Positions 11,574-23,519 of a stretch of 64,000 bases of DNA are shown one piece after another (positions within the stretch are counted from its first letter, which is position 1; each line of letters opens with the position of its first letter). The stretch lies in assembly GCA_963922205.1 (NCBI GenBank), contig CAWUHX010000041.1:1364001-1428000 (forward strand), in the 5' to 3' direction. Source of the stretch: Romanomermis culicivorax. Lineage: Eukaryota > Nematoda > Enoplea > Mermithida > Mermithidae. Below the pieces are notes generated by a model, which worked only from the letters and a program-made list of their open reading frames with translations, had not been told where the DNA came from and did no database searches. The position numbers and the translations under genes were made by a program.

Positions 11574-14500
11574 TCAACTCCAAACGTCGGCTTGGTACCG
11601 TTTCTGCGTTTCCATTTTTTTCATGTAGGATTGGGCCTGTTCCCTATCCATGCCCCCGTACTGGCAAAAAATGTTCAAAAACGTGTCCATGACATCGCGG
11701 GCCATATTTTTGGCGTCGCCGCAAATGTAGACGTGACCACCGCGTTCGCCGCTAATCAAACGCCATGTTGCTTCGCCGTTTTCGCGCAACAAATGTTGGA
11801 CGTAGGTTTTCTCCACTTCGGGCTGCTCCCTGGACGGTGCAACGTACAAATGGCGCAAGGTGCCGTCGGCCAGATGGGATTCCAGTTCTTCTCTGTAGAT
11901 GAAATCGTGGCGACGGTTTCGACATCCAAAGTATAAAGTAGCGTCACCCAGCGGCTTTTCCGGCTCGCGGCGCATTTGGGCCCGACGATCTTGCAGAAAC
12001 CCGCGGAAGGGCGCCAGGCCGGTACCAGGCCCTATCATGATGATGGGCGTTTTGGGGTCGCGCGGCAATCGCAATTGCGATTTGCGAACGAATATGGGCA
12101 CTTTTTCGTCTAGGAGGCGTTGAATTTTGACGGCATTGTCCAACGTTGGCGGCACGGCGCCGGCGAACGGACATTCGGAGCCCGGAGACGGATTCAATTC
12201 CGTGACTTTTTTGGCCGCCAAATACCGGGTGGCGACGCCGTTGACCTCACGCCCAATTTTGCTAGTGTATTTGATCACTACGGGAGTGATGGAAATAACG
12301 TTTTGATCCTCTTTGGGCGAAGAACTAATGGAATAGTAGCGGGCCTGTAAGCGGGGCATCAGCTCCAATAAGTGATCCAAAGGAGGTCTGAAATGAGAAT
12401 GAATTCTCAACGATCATCTGGATGTTATATTCTGTTTTATAAAAAATGCTTCAAAATAAAAAAAAATTACAAAAATAAAGATATGAAGATTTTTCTCTCA
12501 AAGAGATCGCTCATGGTAACCTGAGTATGCTTACATATTTCAGGTCTATGTGACTTGTTGTTTTGCAGAAAACCGTCAAAATATGGAATGGTACTTGCTT
12601 CCTACTTCATTTATTTAGGCTCCTTCTAAAATAGGTGTGGAACTTTTGACGCAGGATGCACAGGAAAGGTGTTGTTCGGTGATGTAGCCGTATGTCGTGA
12701 AAATTACTCAAACCAAAAAATCGGAAAAATTCGATCTCCCAAAATGAATCACACAATAAAACGATACAGACTATGTAATTTTACAGCGACAATAATCCAA
12801 CAATTTGAACTTTGAGGTTTTTAATCAATTTTTTACGAAAGAAGGTATCCACGAGTAAATTCTGAAACCGCATATATTACAGCGTATTCGACAGCTCACG
12901 GTGAACGGAGTAACATAACACTAATTGTTCCACAGAGAATCTTATTTACAAAGAAATTTGCATAATGTGCATAGCAATAGAAACTTGGCCCACACTTGAT
13001 CTAAGGAACAACAAAAGATATAAACACGAAGATAGTCGAATTTAAAATTAATATCGTCGAATTTCTTCCAGTGATGAAAGACCGGTTTTACGCTGCTAAG
13101 CAGTTATATTTTTAGGCTTCATAAAAATTCACAACAGCGTATTTTTGATGTTATATCAGAGATAGAAGATTAATCACATGAGCATTAGATCAGTTTTCAG
13201 GATGCCTGTTGTAGTGGTGCGTCTGGCTATTCATTACGCGGCATACCCGCACTCACCACCACCATTACAACCACAATTTCAGAACCATCCACGTAGCTCG
13301 GTTGGCGCAGTTGGTTTGCTATTAAGTGTTCTCAGTAGCTGCTGAGATAGGATATAACCGAAGATCCTATCTCAGCAACCACTGGTCTGGAGATAACCGA
13401 ATATGACCGAATTCTGACGAAAAGGTTAGCGTAAACATAATGTAAGGTAGTGTAAATATGATGTAAAGATGTATAATACTTTTACATCATATTTACACTA
13501 AATAGCCGAAATTTTGAAATTTTTATCATGGCCGAAATTTCGAAAACTATAGACGTCTGCAAGATCTCATAAAGTCATACGGTTAAAATTAATTACAGTC
13601 AAACTCTTCCACCTACCTACAGCTCGGCAAGTCTTGCATCAAATCTAAAATCGTCCTATGATCGTTGACTATTTGATCGAAAAATTTCTTCCTACTTTCT
13701 TCTTTGGTCGATGTTACCGACAACAAGAACGCTTTTTCTTCTGCGTTCGTACAATATTCGGCGATTTCTTTGATAACGTTAATTTTTGGCGGCGCCACGA
13801 TGTCCACGTAGTGGGTCAATGCCGTCCGGTAAGTGCAAGGGCAACAAAAGGGAAATTTTTTGCCGGCATCTTCGTCAAGGCTGGTCAACGTAAACAAGGT
13901 GTCTAAGTCGACGTTCAAAATTTCACCAAATTTTTCTACCAATTTCGGATCGTTGGACGGAAAAACGGCCACGTGATCGCCGGCTTCGTACCGAATCCTT
14001 GAAAAAAAACAGTAACAAAAACAGTAAAAAACAGTTCAAGTAATGATAGAAGTAACCCGTATTCTTCATAACTCAAAATCGAAATCGAAACCATAGAAAA
14101 TAATCATGATCGGAACGACCCCAGAACCTTTATACCCGTATATACTTTCAATACAAACTTTTGCTTCATCATCTAATAATGAAGTAGTCAACAATAGATT
14201 TATGCTACGCATTTCCTACTATATAGTCTGTTTCATATAAAATGCTTCCAAATAGAAAAGTGACACAAATCAGTACTGTCGTCAAAATCATTTACATAGA
14301 GCCCTTACTGCAAAATTCCCCCCCCCCCAAAATTGTTGAAGGTTAGGTTAGTGTGCTCACAAGTTTCCATTTCTGTATGATGTATATTGTTCATCAGCAA
14401 ATCGTGAAAATCCGAAATACTACGTACTTGCTTTCCACGTTCATTATTTAGAAGCGAATATAGCTTCTAATCATGTCAATAAATATTTGATGGACATCAG

Positions 14501-17500
14501 AGCAAACATTCTATTTTCTGACTAAAGTACGATAAACAATTTACGAATCAAATTTTTCAAATTTGCTCCCAAAAGTCTTTTATATTTTTAAACTTTTATG
14601 TTTCCAGAACTAGCAAGTTCAAATATCACAATATTTTGATTACATGCAGCAAACTTAAGTTGCGGTAAACATGAAACTCGGTATACTCTTATGAGTAGCT
14701 TCTCCGAGATTAGTTGATCTGCCCATAAAGAAACCTCAATTGCGATATTTCTTTCGATTGCCGTAAATAAGCAGTCGAAGGCAAGCCATTTTAAGGAAAA
14801 AGTCTAAAGAAGGGAAAGTTCGAAATAAACTGGTGAACAAGATAAAAACTAAGAAAAACAAAAAATGAAGAAACAACGTGAGATAAAAGGCGATAAATGT
14901 ATTATATTAAAAAAAGAATGTAATTCTTCGATCGAGTTCTTGCTTCAAATAAGAAAGCATGTGGAAGAGACAAAAAGTGTATTAAAAGGGTACACAAAAA
15001 ATCTGAAATTCAATAAAAGTGAGAGACTTGCAAACATGAAAAACAGCGAACAGGAAGTCAGGGCAAAATGAAGAATAAACTAAAATCAATTCTATATGGT
15101 TTTTAAAGATGGAAAAAAGGAAAAGCAACAAAAATAGAAGAACAAAAAAGGTGAGTAGAGAGAAAAAAAGCAAAAATGAAAAAAAGCAAAAAAAGAGATA
15201 AATGAAAAAATATAAATAAATATTCCTAACCTAGAATTTGATATATCTAATTCAATATGGCGACAACTCCGGTCACCGCCGGTATGCAACTCTCGATTTT
15301 CTTTGACCCGAGCCAAAAATGGATTTTTCAAATCGTAGGGCGGTTTTTGAACTAAATAAGAATTGAGTCGAGCAATTTCTCCGCGAAAAATTTTTTCGGG
15401 CGCCACGCTGGTGGCATCGTGCACCGTTAATTTATATTGACGAGTGCTGATATCTTCGCCGATCGTTTTTATATCAAAAAGTTCGCAAACGGCCTGTAAA
15501 AATGATCAAAAAATTGTAAAAAAGTAACAAGAGACAAGAAAATAACGAGTCAGAGAAAAGTTTTGACCCTGTGCCAAAAATAGCTACAGTCTACTTATTT
15601 TGAAATATGGCAGACGCAAGAGAGATGCAGCGAAAGGGCATTTTTTCTTTTGGTTCTGAACCAGACAATACTCGTATATCCTGAAATGCACATACTGCGT
15701 TCAAAACAGGAAAAAAATTCGCTATCGAACTGATTGCTGACTGAAAACTAAAGATGCGCGTCTTGAAACTCTATAAAGTTAGCTAAAAGACGAGCCCTCT
15801 TTGTCAATTCTAAGAAAAAAAAGTCAGATAGTTAGTTCATGTTTTCGTTCCAAAAGTACTTTTACAACGATCTATAAAAATTTTCTTGGTTGTTAAATGC
15901 CAAGAATAGTATGATTATAGCATTTGCTGTCAAATGAACTAGAAGATTTAGATGCTTTGCTTTCGTGAAGTGAAAACTACTACATACAGAGAGTTAAACC
16001 TTATTTAACTTCGATCTCCAGGACTCCGACATCGTACTGGTCAGTCAAAAATTACGATAATTGAGGTTGGATAGAATTGGGCAAGATCTATCACTTGATA
16101 CCTACGATACGCGCATTTCGAGTGAAAATTGGAAAAAGGAATTTTGCTGAAAGTTCGCACTTCAATGGATTCTAAGACTGTAAAAAATCTGATCAACATT
16201 GTTGAACGTCGATAATTGAATGTCGTCGAACGTAATTAACATTGTGACACATACACATGCCTCAAATGGACACCACTGAGTAAATTCAACGAAATTTTCA
16301 TTTCGTTATAAACATTTCGAACAGAAAATACCCAGACCACTCCGATTTGTAAAACGTCCCCTTTCCAGATATGTATTTAAAAGACCTTGGCTCCCTTGTA
16401 ACTCCTACAAAAATATTGTCTATTTTCAAGCGTATATCACTCAATAGAATTCCTCGGGATCTGTTGAATGGTATCCATGATTTCTATTTTAGAGAAAAAT
16501 TCTCACACATTTCCACCAATCCAAAAAATCCCCCATTCTAATTGTCAATTCTTACGGGCCAAAAATTTTCCCTCCAGAGCATGAAATCTTCCTCCAAATT
16601 GCCGTCGTCGTCGCCCAAGCCCAGCTCGTAAACCCGTCGGGCGCCCATTTCAGCCAAACGTTGGTCAGTAAATTTGCCCATAGCGTTGAAATGTTCGTAA
16701 GTTTTGTTGCCTAAACCGAAGACGGCGTAGTTGACGCCGGTTAGATCGGCATCGCCGCTTTTCAAAAAATCGTACAATTCTTGGGCGTTGTCGGTCGGAT
16801 CACCTTCACCATAGGTGGCCAAACATAAAATAAGCAAAGAGTTGGGGATTTCGTTCAAACGGACTATTTCTTCGACATCACATTCTTCGGGATCGAGGGC
16901 AAGACCTGAAATTATGAAAGACAGTTAACTCGGGCTAAGCGTCGCAAAAGCACGCAGTAAGGGAGAAAATGACTTTCAAGTACACCAAATTTTGAGAAGT
17001 GTCATGTTGGGTACGCCAGTTTGAAGTAAACCAGCCAAAGGGTGCAACATCTTTGAACTGATTTTTCTCACAGTCCATGGATTCCGAACTCGGATATTTC
17101 GTTGAGCTCTGGACATGGTTCATATGTACTTGGAATTCCAAGTTTCTGGTTCCAAGTCGTCGAAAATCGACAATTTCTCCAAGTTTCGGTTCATTTTCGA
17201 CTTGTATTCCAAGACTTGAATTTAAAGATTTACTTGGAAATATGTCGACTTTCTTTGAAAATTTTTCCAAATTCAGCATTTGAAAAACACCGACTAACAT
17301 GGTGTTTGCTGCAATAACCACGGATAATCGTATGTTTGATAAAAGACTCGTAAAAAATACGTTACTTATTTCTTATTTTTCGGCATCACGATATCGAAAA
17401 CTGATATGAGGATGCACGTTGTGAAGTTTATCTTGTTGGATACGTTCTGCTATACTACTCTTCTTTCTCTCACTATATACATATCGTTATCACAATCTTG

Positions 17501-18345
17501 TGCCCTTTGTTTCCTAAGAACATATGATTGTGTATGAGATGGTCAACTACAATAAAGGGGTTCACCTTGAACGACGTGCAAAGCGGTAGAATGCAAATTT
17601 CAAAGAAACTGCAAAAAATTGAGAAATCCAATAGTAATGAGAAATATCTGGTGCCGGATATTCTTTTCATAATTGAATATTTTCAGAATATTTTGGACTT
17701 TTTCCTAAACATCAATTATCATTGTTGTACTTTTCCAATACGAAGTTTATTGAGACACAAGAGAATGAACTAGATGCCAATAGGAATTGGAAAAATCGAC
17801 ATTTTTTGACTTTGAAATTTCAAGTCCTTAGAAAGAGCATACGAAAAGAGCAATTCCAAGTACACACGAACCTGGACCGGATCGAGATGGCCACATCTAC
17901 CCCGACACTGCCCGATGGTGGAATAGCTCCGGTATCACACAGAAAGCCCTTCAACGGTGTAACATTATTCGGATATAACTGGTTGTCGGATAAGATGTAA
18001 CACAGCGTCCTAACCCTTTTGCATGCCGTATCGCTGCGCGTCTTTGGCTAATCGGTTGGCTAAATCTTCGGCCGTGCCGGTCTGCGAACCGTAAAAGACG
18101 ACCACATGGCGCCCGGTGGCCTTCATTTTGGCTACGAAACCGCCGGCGTCGGCCAACGACAAACCGCCCGGGCTACCGACCCCGTTCGTCGTCGAAACGG
18201 GCTTTATTTGTGAAATTGTGAATTCATATTCGTGTTGGCTGGTTTTTCGGAAGAAAAGGTAGTAGAAACCGGCAAGGGCGGCCAATAGTGCAGCATAATC
18301 CACCAATCCCAGTTCGGGAATCATGGCGGTCAAAGTCGCGAACAT
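11574..18345 (-). CDS. POR: NADPH-cytochrome P450 reductase (5 coding exons)
   Basis: ER-anchored diflavin enzyme that passes electrons from NADPH through FAD and FMN to cytochromes P450. Coding exons on the minus strand: 18345-18015, 16905-16556, 15493-15231, 13997-13617, 12387-11574. All junctions are GT/AG and phases agree, giving 712 aa. An N-terminal membrane anchor (about residues 12-32) is followed by the FMN domain (YGSQTGTAE at about 85-93, ATYGEGDPTDNAQ, FGLGNKTYEHFNAMG, LGLGDDDGNLEEDF). The FAD domain (RYEAGDHVAVFPSND, RLQARYYSISSS, GVATRYLA) and NADPH domain (GPGTGLAPFRGFLQDR, YICGDAKNMARDV) follow, ending in the family's DVWS terminus. The length exceeds the ~680 aa of vertebrate enzymes mainly because of an extra loop between the FAD and NADPH parts. 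The start is the first ATG after a possible 5' UTR acceptor (TTTTCAG about 20 bp upstream). No broken residues seen; expected to be functional. Confidence 0.96.
12388..13616 (-). other. POR intron 4
   Basis: Contains a MITE-like fragment at about 12426-12630 (TATATTCTGTTTTATAAAAAATGCTTC at its left end) and two hairpins: 13337-13378 (AGCTGCTGAGATAGGA against its complement) and 13449-13499. No coding content. Confidence 0.6.
13449..13499. repeat. Perfect 19-bp hairpin in POR intron 4
   Basis: AGTGTAAATATGATGTAAA at 13449-13467 is exactly complementary to TTTACATCATATTTACACT at 13481-13499, with a 13-base spacer. Probably the core of a small palindromic repeat rather than a functional RNA. 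Confidence 0.7.
13998..15230 (-). other. POR intron 3
   Basis: Contains a truncated TATAGTCTG-family MITE at 14222-14464 and a very A-rich stretch at 14820-15220. Any open frame in that stretch is lysine-rich and has no recognisable domain. Confidence 0.6.
14222..14464. mobile_element. MITE copy, TATAGTCTG family (right end lost)
   Basis: Left end TATAGTCTGTTTCATATAAA, interior with AAAAGTGACACAAA, GTGTGCTCACAAG and TTGCTTTCCACGTTCATTATTT, then GAAGC followed by non-matching sequence. Lies in POR intron 3. Confidence 0.65.
15494..16555 (-). other. POR intron 2
   Basis: Between FMN-domain exon 2 and exon 3. AT-rich; no repeat or exon recognised. Confidence 0.6.
16906..18014 (-). other. POR intron 1, with TTCCAAG word cluster
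   Basis: The stretch 17095-17260 repeats TTCCAAG or its complement CTTGGAA many times at irregular spacing, including the palindrome CTTGGAATTCCAAG at 17129-17142. Related words recur at 17,810-17,865. No coding exon recognised: the open frame at 17722-18000 shows no domain and runs against the gene. Confidence 0.55.
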
Positions 18346-18667
18346 GGCTGTGAAATTGCTGAAAATTAGTAAACATAGCCGTTAGTAGTATGTTTGTCTT
18401 AAAATTCCTATAAATACTCAAATTGCGAAGTAATCGGAAATTTTGATTTTCGAGAAATTTAATTTTTAGGAAATTGGAAAGTTACTAAATAATTCGTTAT
18501 TATTGATTTCGGTTAAAAAAGTTTTTTTTTACTTTAGCGGTATTCGAAGAAAGTTCTCTACAATCAAAAAATTAAATGTGCATCTGACAAAAAAATTAGT
18601 AAACGTTCGTCCGAGAGAAATTTGATCCAAATCATTTCATTTAAAAAACAGCAATAAGTAACGATTG

Positions 18668-18822
18668 TCTGTCGTGACCTCGACCATCCCTTTACCTCGC
18701 CCGTCCCTTTACCCCGACCATCCCTTTACCTCGACTAATTTTAAAAATGAATCATGAAAAACGACTTCTATCGACCGTCCCTTTACCCCAACCGTCCTCT
18801 TACATCGACTCTTTACCTCGAT
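18668..18822. repeat. Irregular array of CTCGACCGTCCCTTTAC words (solo arm)
   Basis: About eight units of CTCGACCATCCCTTTAC or CCCGACCGTCCCTTTACC type, interrupted by a short AT-rich spacer. The word resembles the arm unit of the foldback element at 42178-42862 (GTTACCTCGAACGTCCC). No inverted partner array was found downstream, so this looks like a single arm. Confidence 0.6.
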
Positions 18823-18873
18823 AGCATACAAGGAAGTTGCTCAAAATTTAAACTGTCATTTTCCCATGAGGAC

Positions 18874-18889
18874 CCCTAGGCCTAAGCCT
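18874..18889 (-). repeat. Short TTAGGC-like tract
   Basis: Reads CCCTAGGCCTAAGCCT, two to three GCCTAA-like units, about 50 bp after the CTCGACC word array. Too short to interpret alone. Confidence 0.35.
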
Positions 18890-20890
18890 TCCGTTTTTTT
18901 AATTATACTATAAAATTGCTCAAAACTCTGCAGCGAGTTTCTGCTCAGAATAAGTTCTACACACATTTTCCACTATGCTTCGACCTTACCAGTGCGGGTT
19001 TTGGTCAAATAACCTTTATCAGACCACATTCCAAGCTTTTTCACCCGTCAACTAACATTCAGCGTTTTTCACCCTTGAAGTATATGTATTTTTACGACAA
19101 GAAACTCATGACAGAATGATAAAAACATTTATTTAGACTTCATCGTTTTCTGATGAATCTCGAAGAACAAGTTTTGTGACGTTACGTCTCACGACAATAA
19201 GGCCTAAACATCATAGTTCTCTATTTTAAGTGGTGAATACGTAACAAATATGACGAAATCCCGGGGGTCTAAAATGATCGATGCAGAGATTCTATGTTCA
19301 CGGAAAAACTAGTTAGCTTATTACTGTAACCAATGAAAAAATTCTCCTTTAGTGAGCGATAAACAGAACAGATGAAAATTTCCCTCAATAACCTGGTTAA
19401 GTGGTCAAAATTTATCGAGTAGCACTAAGGTGTCATAGCAATTCTGTCCAAACCGACAGTGGATAAGAATTTTTTTCAATTATTTTAGTCTTTCGCATTC
19501 ATATGAAGAAATTTGGCATTTTTAACAGAATTAAGTTTTCCACCAAGTGAAAATTACGTATCAAGTTGAACCTACTTTTTCGGTTTCCGCAGAGTCGATC
19601 ATTTTAAACTGAATGAGCTATAGTTCTCTAATTCTAACTGGTGAAGACGCAACAATGTCAAAAGAGTAACATGAGCCACTTATTGAGTTGCATTTCATCA
19701 TACAGCAATGAACAACCAAGGAGTCTCATGAAGGAAACTTCAAAAATTAGAAGAGTCTAACTATCGCAGAATATGGAAAGTTTACTCTTCGGTTTGTGGA
19801 TAATAAAAAGACACTCAACACTAAGATAGGCGAAACACCCCCATTCACCACAGACCCACTTCTTGGGGCAAAGTAAAACGCACACAAATCGTCATATCAG
19901 CATTTATGTAGAAAAGTGAAGCCCAACGCAGTCAACGTCCTACGAAAGTTTTGATGACGATTTTTACGTATATGAACCGTGTTTTGTGCGTGGAACAAAT
20001 CCGGCTGAAAACACTAAAACGTACTAGAACCAGTTTCGAAAACCTGCAAAAATTGATCTTTGCAACATGCGTTAATGGACACTTATATTTTGGTATTATG
20101 AATTGTGCAACGATCGAACAGTGCTATTTAAGAACTTGAAAAAATTGAAAAATACAGAAACGAAAACTGAAAACAAAAAAATCAATGTTACTCTCATTAT
20201 TTTAATACAATATGTTTGCGTTTCTAGCTGATCAAAATCGATTCAGCCCGAGGCTAATCGTTCATCACACATTAAGGTTTTGGAAATGATCATTTCCAAA
20301 AATTATTCATCTAAAAAAAATTTGAACGTATCTTCTCGCCAACGATTTCAGCTGTTGCCAATTGGTTGGCTATAATTTTGACACTATAGATTAATTGTGC
20401 GGAATAATGTACATCAAGAGAAACATGTTTGAAATTTTTTCCCGTATACAGACTTCGTTGTGGAAACTAAAAACCCATTCAAAAGGATGCATGAAAAGAT
20501 GAAAGAAAAAGGGTACATAAAACTGGACGAAAGATGAAACGCAAAGAAAAAGTTGCCTAAAAGAACCATGTTGATTGGTAGCCAAGAACTGATGCCCTTC
20601 GTCGATTTGGTTTTAAAGTTTACAGTCAAAACCAGAGAAATTATTGATCTAAATTGAAGTTCAGTTTTAAGAAGCAGGATACAGTAAGACTCATATGATT
20701 TGCATCATTTGGGTCAATTTTCGCACTGCCAGAATTCTTTAACTAATTGAAATTTAGAAATGCTTTTGTTTAGGTGATCAAACTATAACGGTTCTCGCAC
20801 ACTGGGTGGTAGCTTCTCTACCAACGACTGCACAGCCCTGCATTGCCTGCTGCGGCTGCAGCAGTGCCTTTCATAAAAATCTACTGCATT

Positions 20891-20894
20891 ATGA
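20891..20894. repeat. Target-site duplication, left (ATGA)
   Basis: ATGA immediately before the left LTR, repeated at 26380-26383 after the right LTR. Four to six bases is the usual range for Ty3/gypsy integrase. Confidence 0.8.
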
Positions 20895-21779
20895 TGTAAC
20901 GTACCTGCTAAAGCAGTACTGTAAAAATGTAGCATACTGTATGTAATAGACATTTATTAAATATTATTTTATTTTTATCGTCTCAAGGATGTCTGGGATT
21001 CACACCCAAACATTCCTACAAAATTACGTGAAGTACTTTATTTTGATCCGTTCACACCCCGGTAGCCCAATTAAGATGCCCCAATTAATTTGCACAAACG
21101 GCAGCTGTTCCCCTAGAACCTACACTAAACTACACATTCCGCAGCTACCGTAATCCCCCGTAAAAATCGTAAACAACACCTGCACACAGTAAAATACGTA
21201 GAAGCCCTGCCCTACAGTAGTCTCAAGTGTGACAGTAGCGGCGGCCCCACAAAACATGTGTATACAGAGAAACCGATACAGGAAGCATGCACAGAAGCAC
21301 AGAGGTGTGGCCAAGCCCACCGTAGAAAGCAAGTGAAGCACAGAAAGCATACGGTACCAGAAAAGCGTTAGAGAGGCGTAACTAAGTAAGCATAAAAAGC
21401 GTAGCAGGAAACGACGATTGGCGGAAGAAGATGGACAGAAGCTCGACCTCCCGCGACACCCAGGGAGTGGCCAGAATCGCCGTATAAAAGAAGAAGCAAA
21501 GCGTGATTTGATCATTCTTATTCTTGTGGTTTTTCCGTTTTGACTTCCGCGCTCGCCCCGTCTTTATACATTTGCAAGTGGCCGTCTATTCGAAAGCAAC
21601 TTAAACCGAGGCCCCCGTTCATATTTTTTCGAAGCGCGTTTTATTGTTGACGTTCAAGCGACCGTCGATCGCCGTTGTTCTATTGTAATCGTACGCCCCT
21701 GCCCCGTCCCGTTATTTATCCCCGCCGTATCGACCGATTGGTTAGAAGTAAAGTACCTCACACAAATCTGGTCGTTACA
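20895..21779 (+). repeat. 5' LTR
   Basis: 885 bp, TGTAAC...GTTACA, near-identical to 25495-26379. Open frames inside it, including antisense ones of ~130 codons in both LTRs, have no recognised domain and are probably chance frames in GC-rich DNA. Confidence 0.93.
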
Positions 21780-21784
21780 TATTT

Positions 21785-21802
21785 TGGTGACCGTACCATT
21801 AC
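21785..21802 (+). promoter_or_regulatory. Probable tRNA primer-binding site
   Basis: TGGTGACCGTACCATTAC starts five bases after the LTR end. TGG matches the CCA end of a tRNA, and the TTTGGTGACCGT context is like primer sites of many gypsy-type elements. The tRNA was not identified. Confidence 0.6.
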
Positions 21803-22022
21803 GTTAACCAGTGGAACTCCCTGCCCCCAATTAGGTGTACTCTTATCCGGGCATTTAGAAGCATTAGATAATACAGTAGTAATCATTTCCTACAGTAAGA
21901 CGGTATTCGTATTAAGCAAACTGGAAATCCCCTCCAACGAGACATTAAGCGATACATTTAAACGAATATAGCGTGAAGCAAAAATTGAAGCATTTAAGCA
22001 GAAATCCCATCGTAAACCAAGA

Positions 22023-23405
22023 ATGACCCACCAAACGCAAGATCATTTAGGAGAAATCGTTAGAGAACAGATAAACGATTTGTTTTCAGAACATTTTCGT
22101 ACCCTACGCACACAATTGAATCAGAATACAGTAAACCCTACCCTAATAGACGATCTAAGAACAGCAAACATTCGTAATAACATGGCAAACAATTTCTACG
22201 CGAAGCCTACAGTATTCACAGGCGGCGTGACCCAACATTTTGGTGAATGGAACAAAAGATTAGAACAATTCATGGCACTCCAAGGCATGAAAGATACAGA
22301 CGTACAGTTAAAGTTGGCATGTTTAGAAATTCATTTAGGAGGAGCCGCGTTAGCAAAATTCAAAAGTTTAGCAAATTCCGAAAACCCTCCCCACACATAC
22401 GAGCAGTATAAAGTCGCATTACAGACATTTTTCCCAAACAATAGAGATAATGAGCTACATCAACAATTCCTACGTAAAAGAAAACAAAAGCGATCAGAAA
22501 CAGTAACGGAATTCTTATTTGATCTAGAACATCTCGCAACCCTCGCCTACCCTAACTTTAACACAGACGCACGAGAAATGATCATAAAACCCCTCTTTGT
22601 AGAAGGCATGCAAAACGAAATCAGGGAAGCAATTAAGTATAGAAGATTCACAACTCTAAAAGAAATGTCAGACGAAGCAGCTTACATTGAACAGCAAATT
22701 CTTAGAAATGAGTTAAAGTCTAACGCCCTTCCCTTCATACCCCCAAAACCCGAACCCATCTTTTCCCTCACCAAAAACACAGACCAACAGGATCTTTTGC
22801 ATCAGTTAGAACAACAAGTAAAAGATTTACAGTTGCAGATCAAACAAAAACCTCAACCCCCACAACAAAGTAGCTACAACAATTTCAGTAACAATACTTT
22901 CAGCAGGAATAATGCTTACAGGAACAATACCACCCCTAGACAACCCACATGCTTATAGTGTGGACAAATCGGACACGTAGCTCGTAATTGTAAATCAGTA
23001 GGCACCCAAAAATCATGTGAAATCTGTTTCCGTAATAATCACAGTACACGTGATTGTAAAAGCCGATGCATCCACTGCTCCCAAACAGGACATAGATCAG
23101 ATAACTGCCTTTCAAAACCCTACTCCAATTTTCAATGTTTTCTATGCAAGCAGAGAGGTCATACAAGCAGGTATTGTCCAAATCAGCAGAGTCGTAATAT
23201 TCAAAATTGCATTGAGTACAGGCAACCCCAACCCCTCATGGACATTGACGACCCCGCATTTTACTCAAAATTACCCGCCATAACTAACAGCCCTCAGACT
23301 ACTTTAGGAACTATCATGCCCAACACCCACCGCGGTAGTGACGAATACGTCCTTGATCTGGACGTACCCGATTGGTGCGCCATGTCACCACCCCCCACGC
23401 CTTAA
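22023..23405 (+). pseudogene. gag-like frame with four zinc knuckles, interrupted by TAG
   Basis: Frame 22023-22958 encodes a 311-residue Gag-type capsid protein. It has the retrotransposon gag motif region (FGEWNKRLEQFMALQGM at about residues 73-89), a charged glutamine-rich linker, and the first cysteine of a CCHC knuckle just before a TAG at 22956. The same frame continues to TAA at 23403 and carries the rest of that knuckle (CGQIGHVARNC) plus three more (CEICFRNNHSTRDC, CIHCSQTGHRSDNC, CFLCKQRGHTSRYC). The TAG therefore sits between the two leading cysteines of knuckle 1. It may be an inactivating mutation or a readthrough codon; sequence alone cannot tell. Confidence 0.8.
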
Positions 23406-23519
23406 GCCGCAAAAATCGAAAAATCGCCACCCACCATCCCCGTAGGCTACAAGATCCCCCGAAAGCAAGACACAACGCCGCCCACCGCCCCCGAAACCCC
23501 ATCGAAAACAGGCCGCAAC

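Larger units (their letters stand above)
18346..20894. other. Intergenic DNA upstream of POR
   Basis: Would hold the POR promoter and any 5' UTR exon. 18668-18822 is a short word array and 18874-18889 a telomere-like tract (separate entries). The rest is AT-rich without recognised genes. Confidence 0.4.

Noticed and set aside
17722..18000. Plus-strand frame of 92 codons in POR intron 1
   Set aside because: No domain, no splice context, antisense to a solid gene.
21120..21515. Antisense open frame of 131 codons in the 5' LTR, repeated at 25720-26115
   Set aside because: It is repeated only because the LTRs are copies. The protein is a Ser/Leu/Cys/Phe-rich mix with no domain, in GC-rich DNA.
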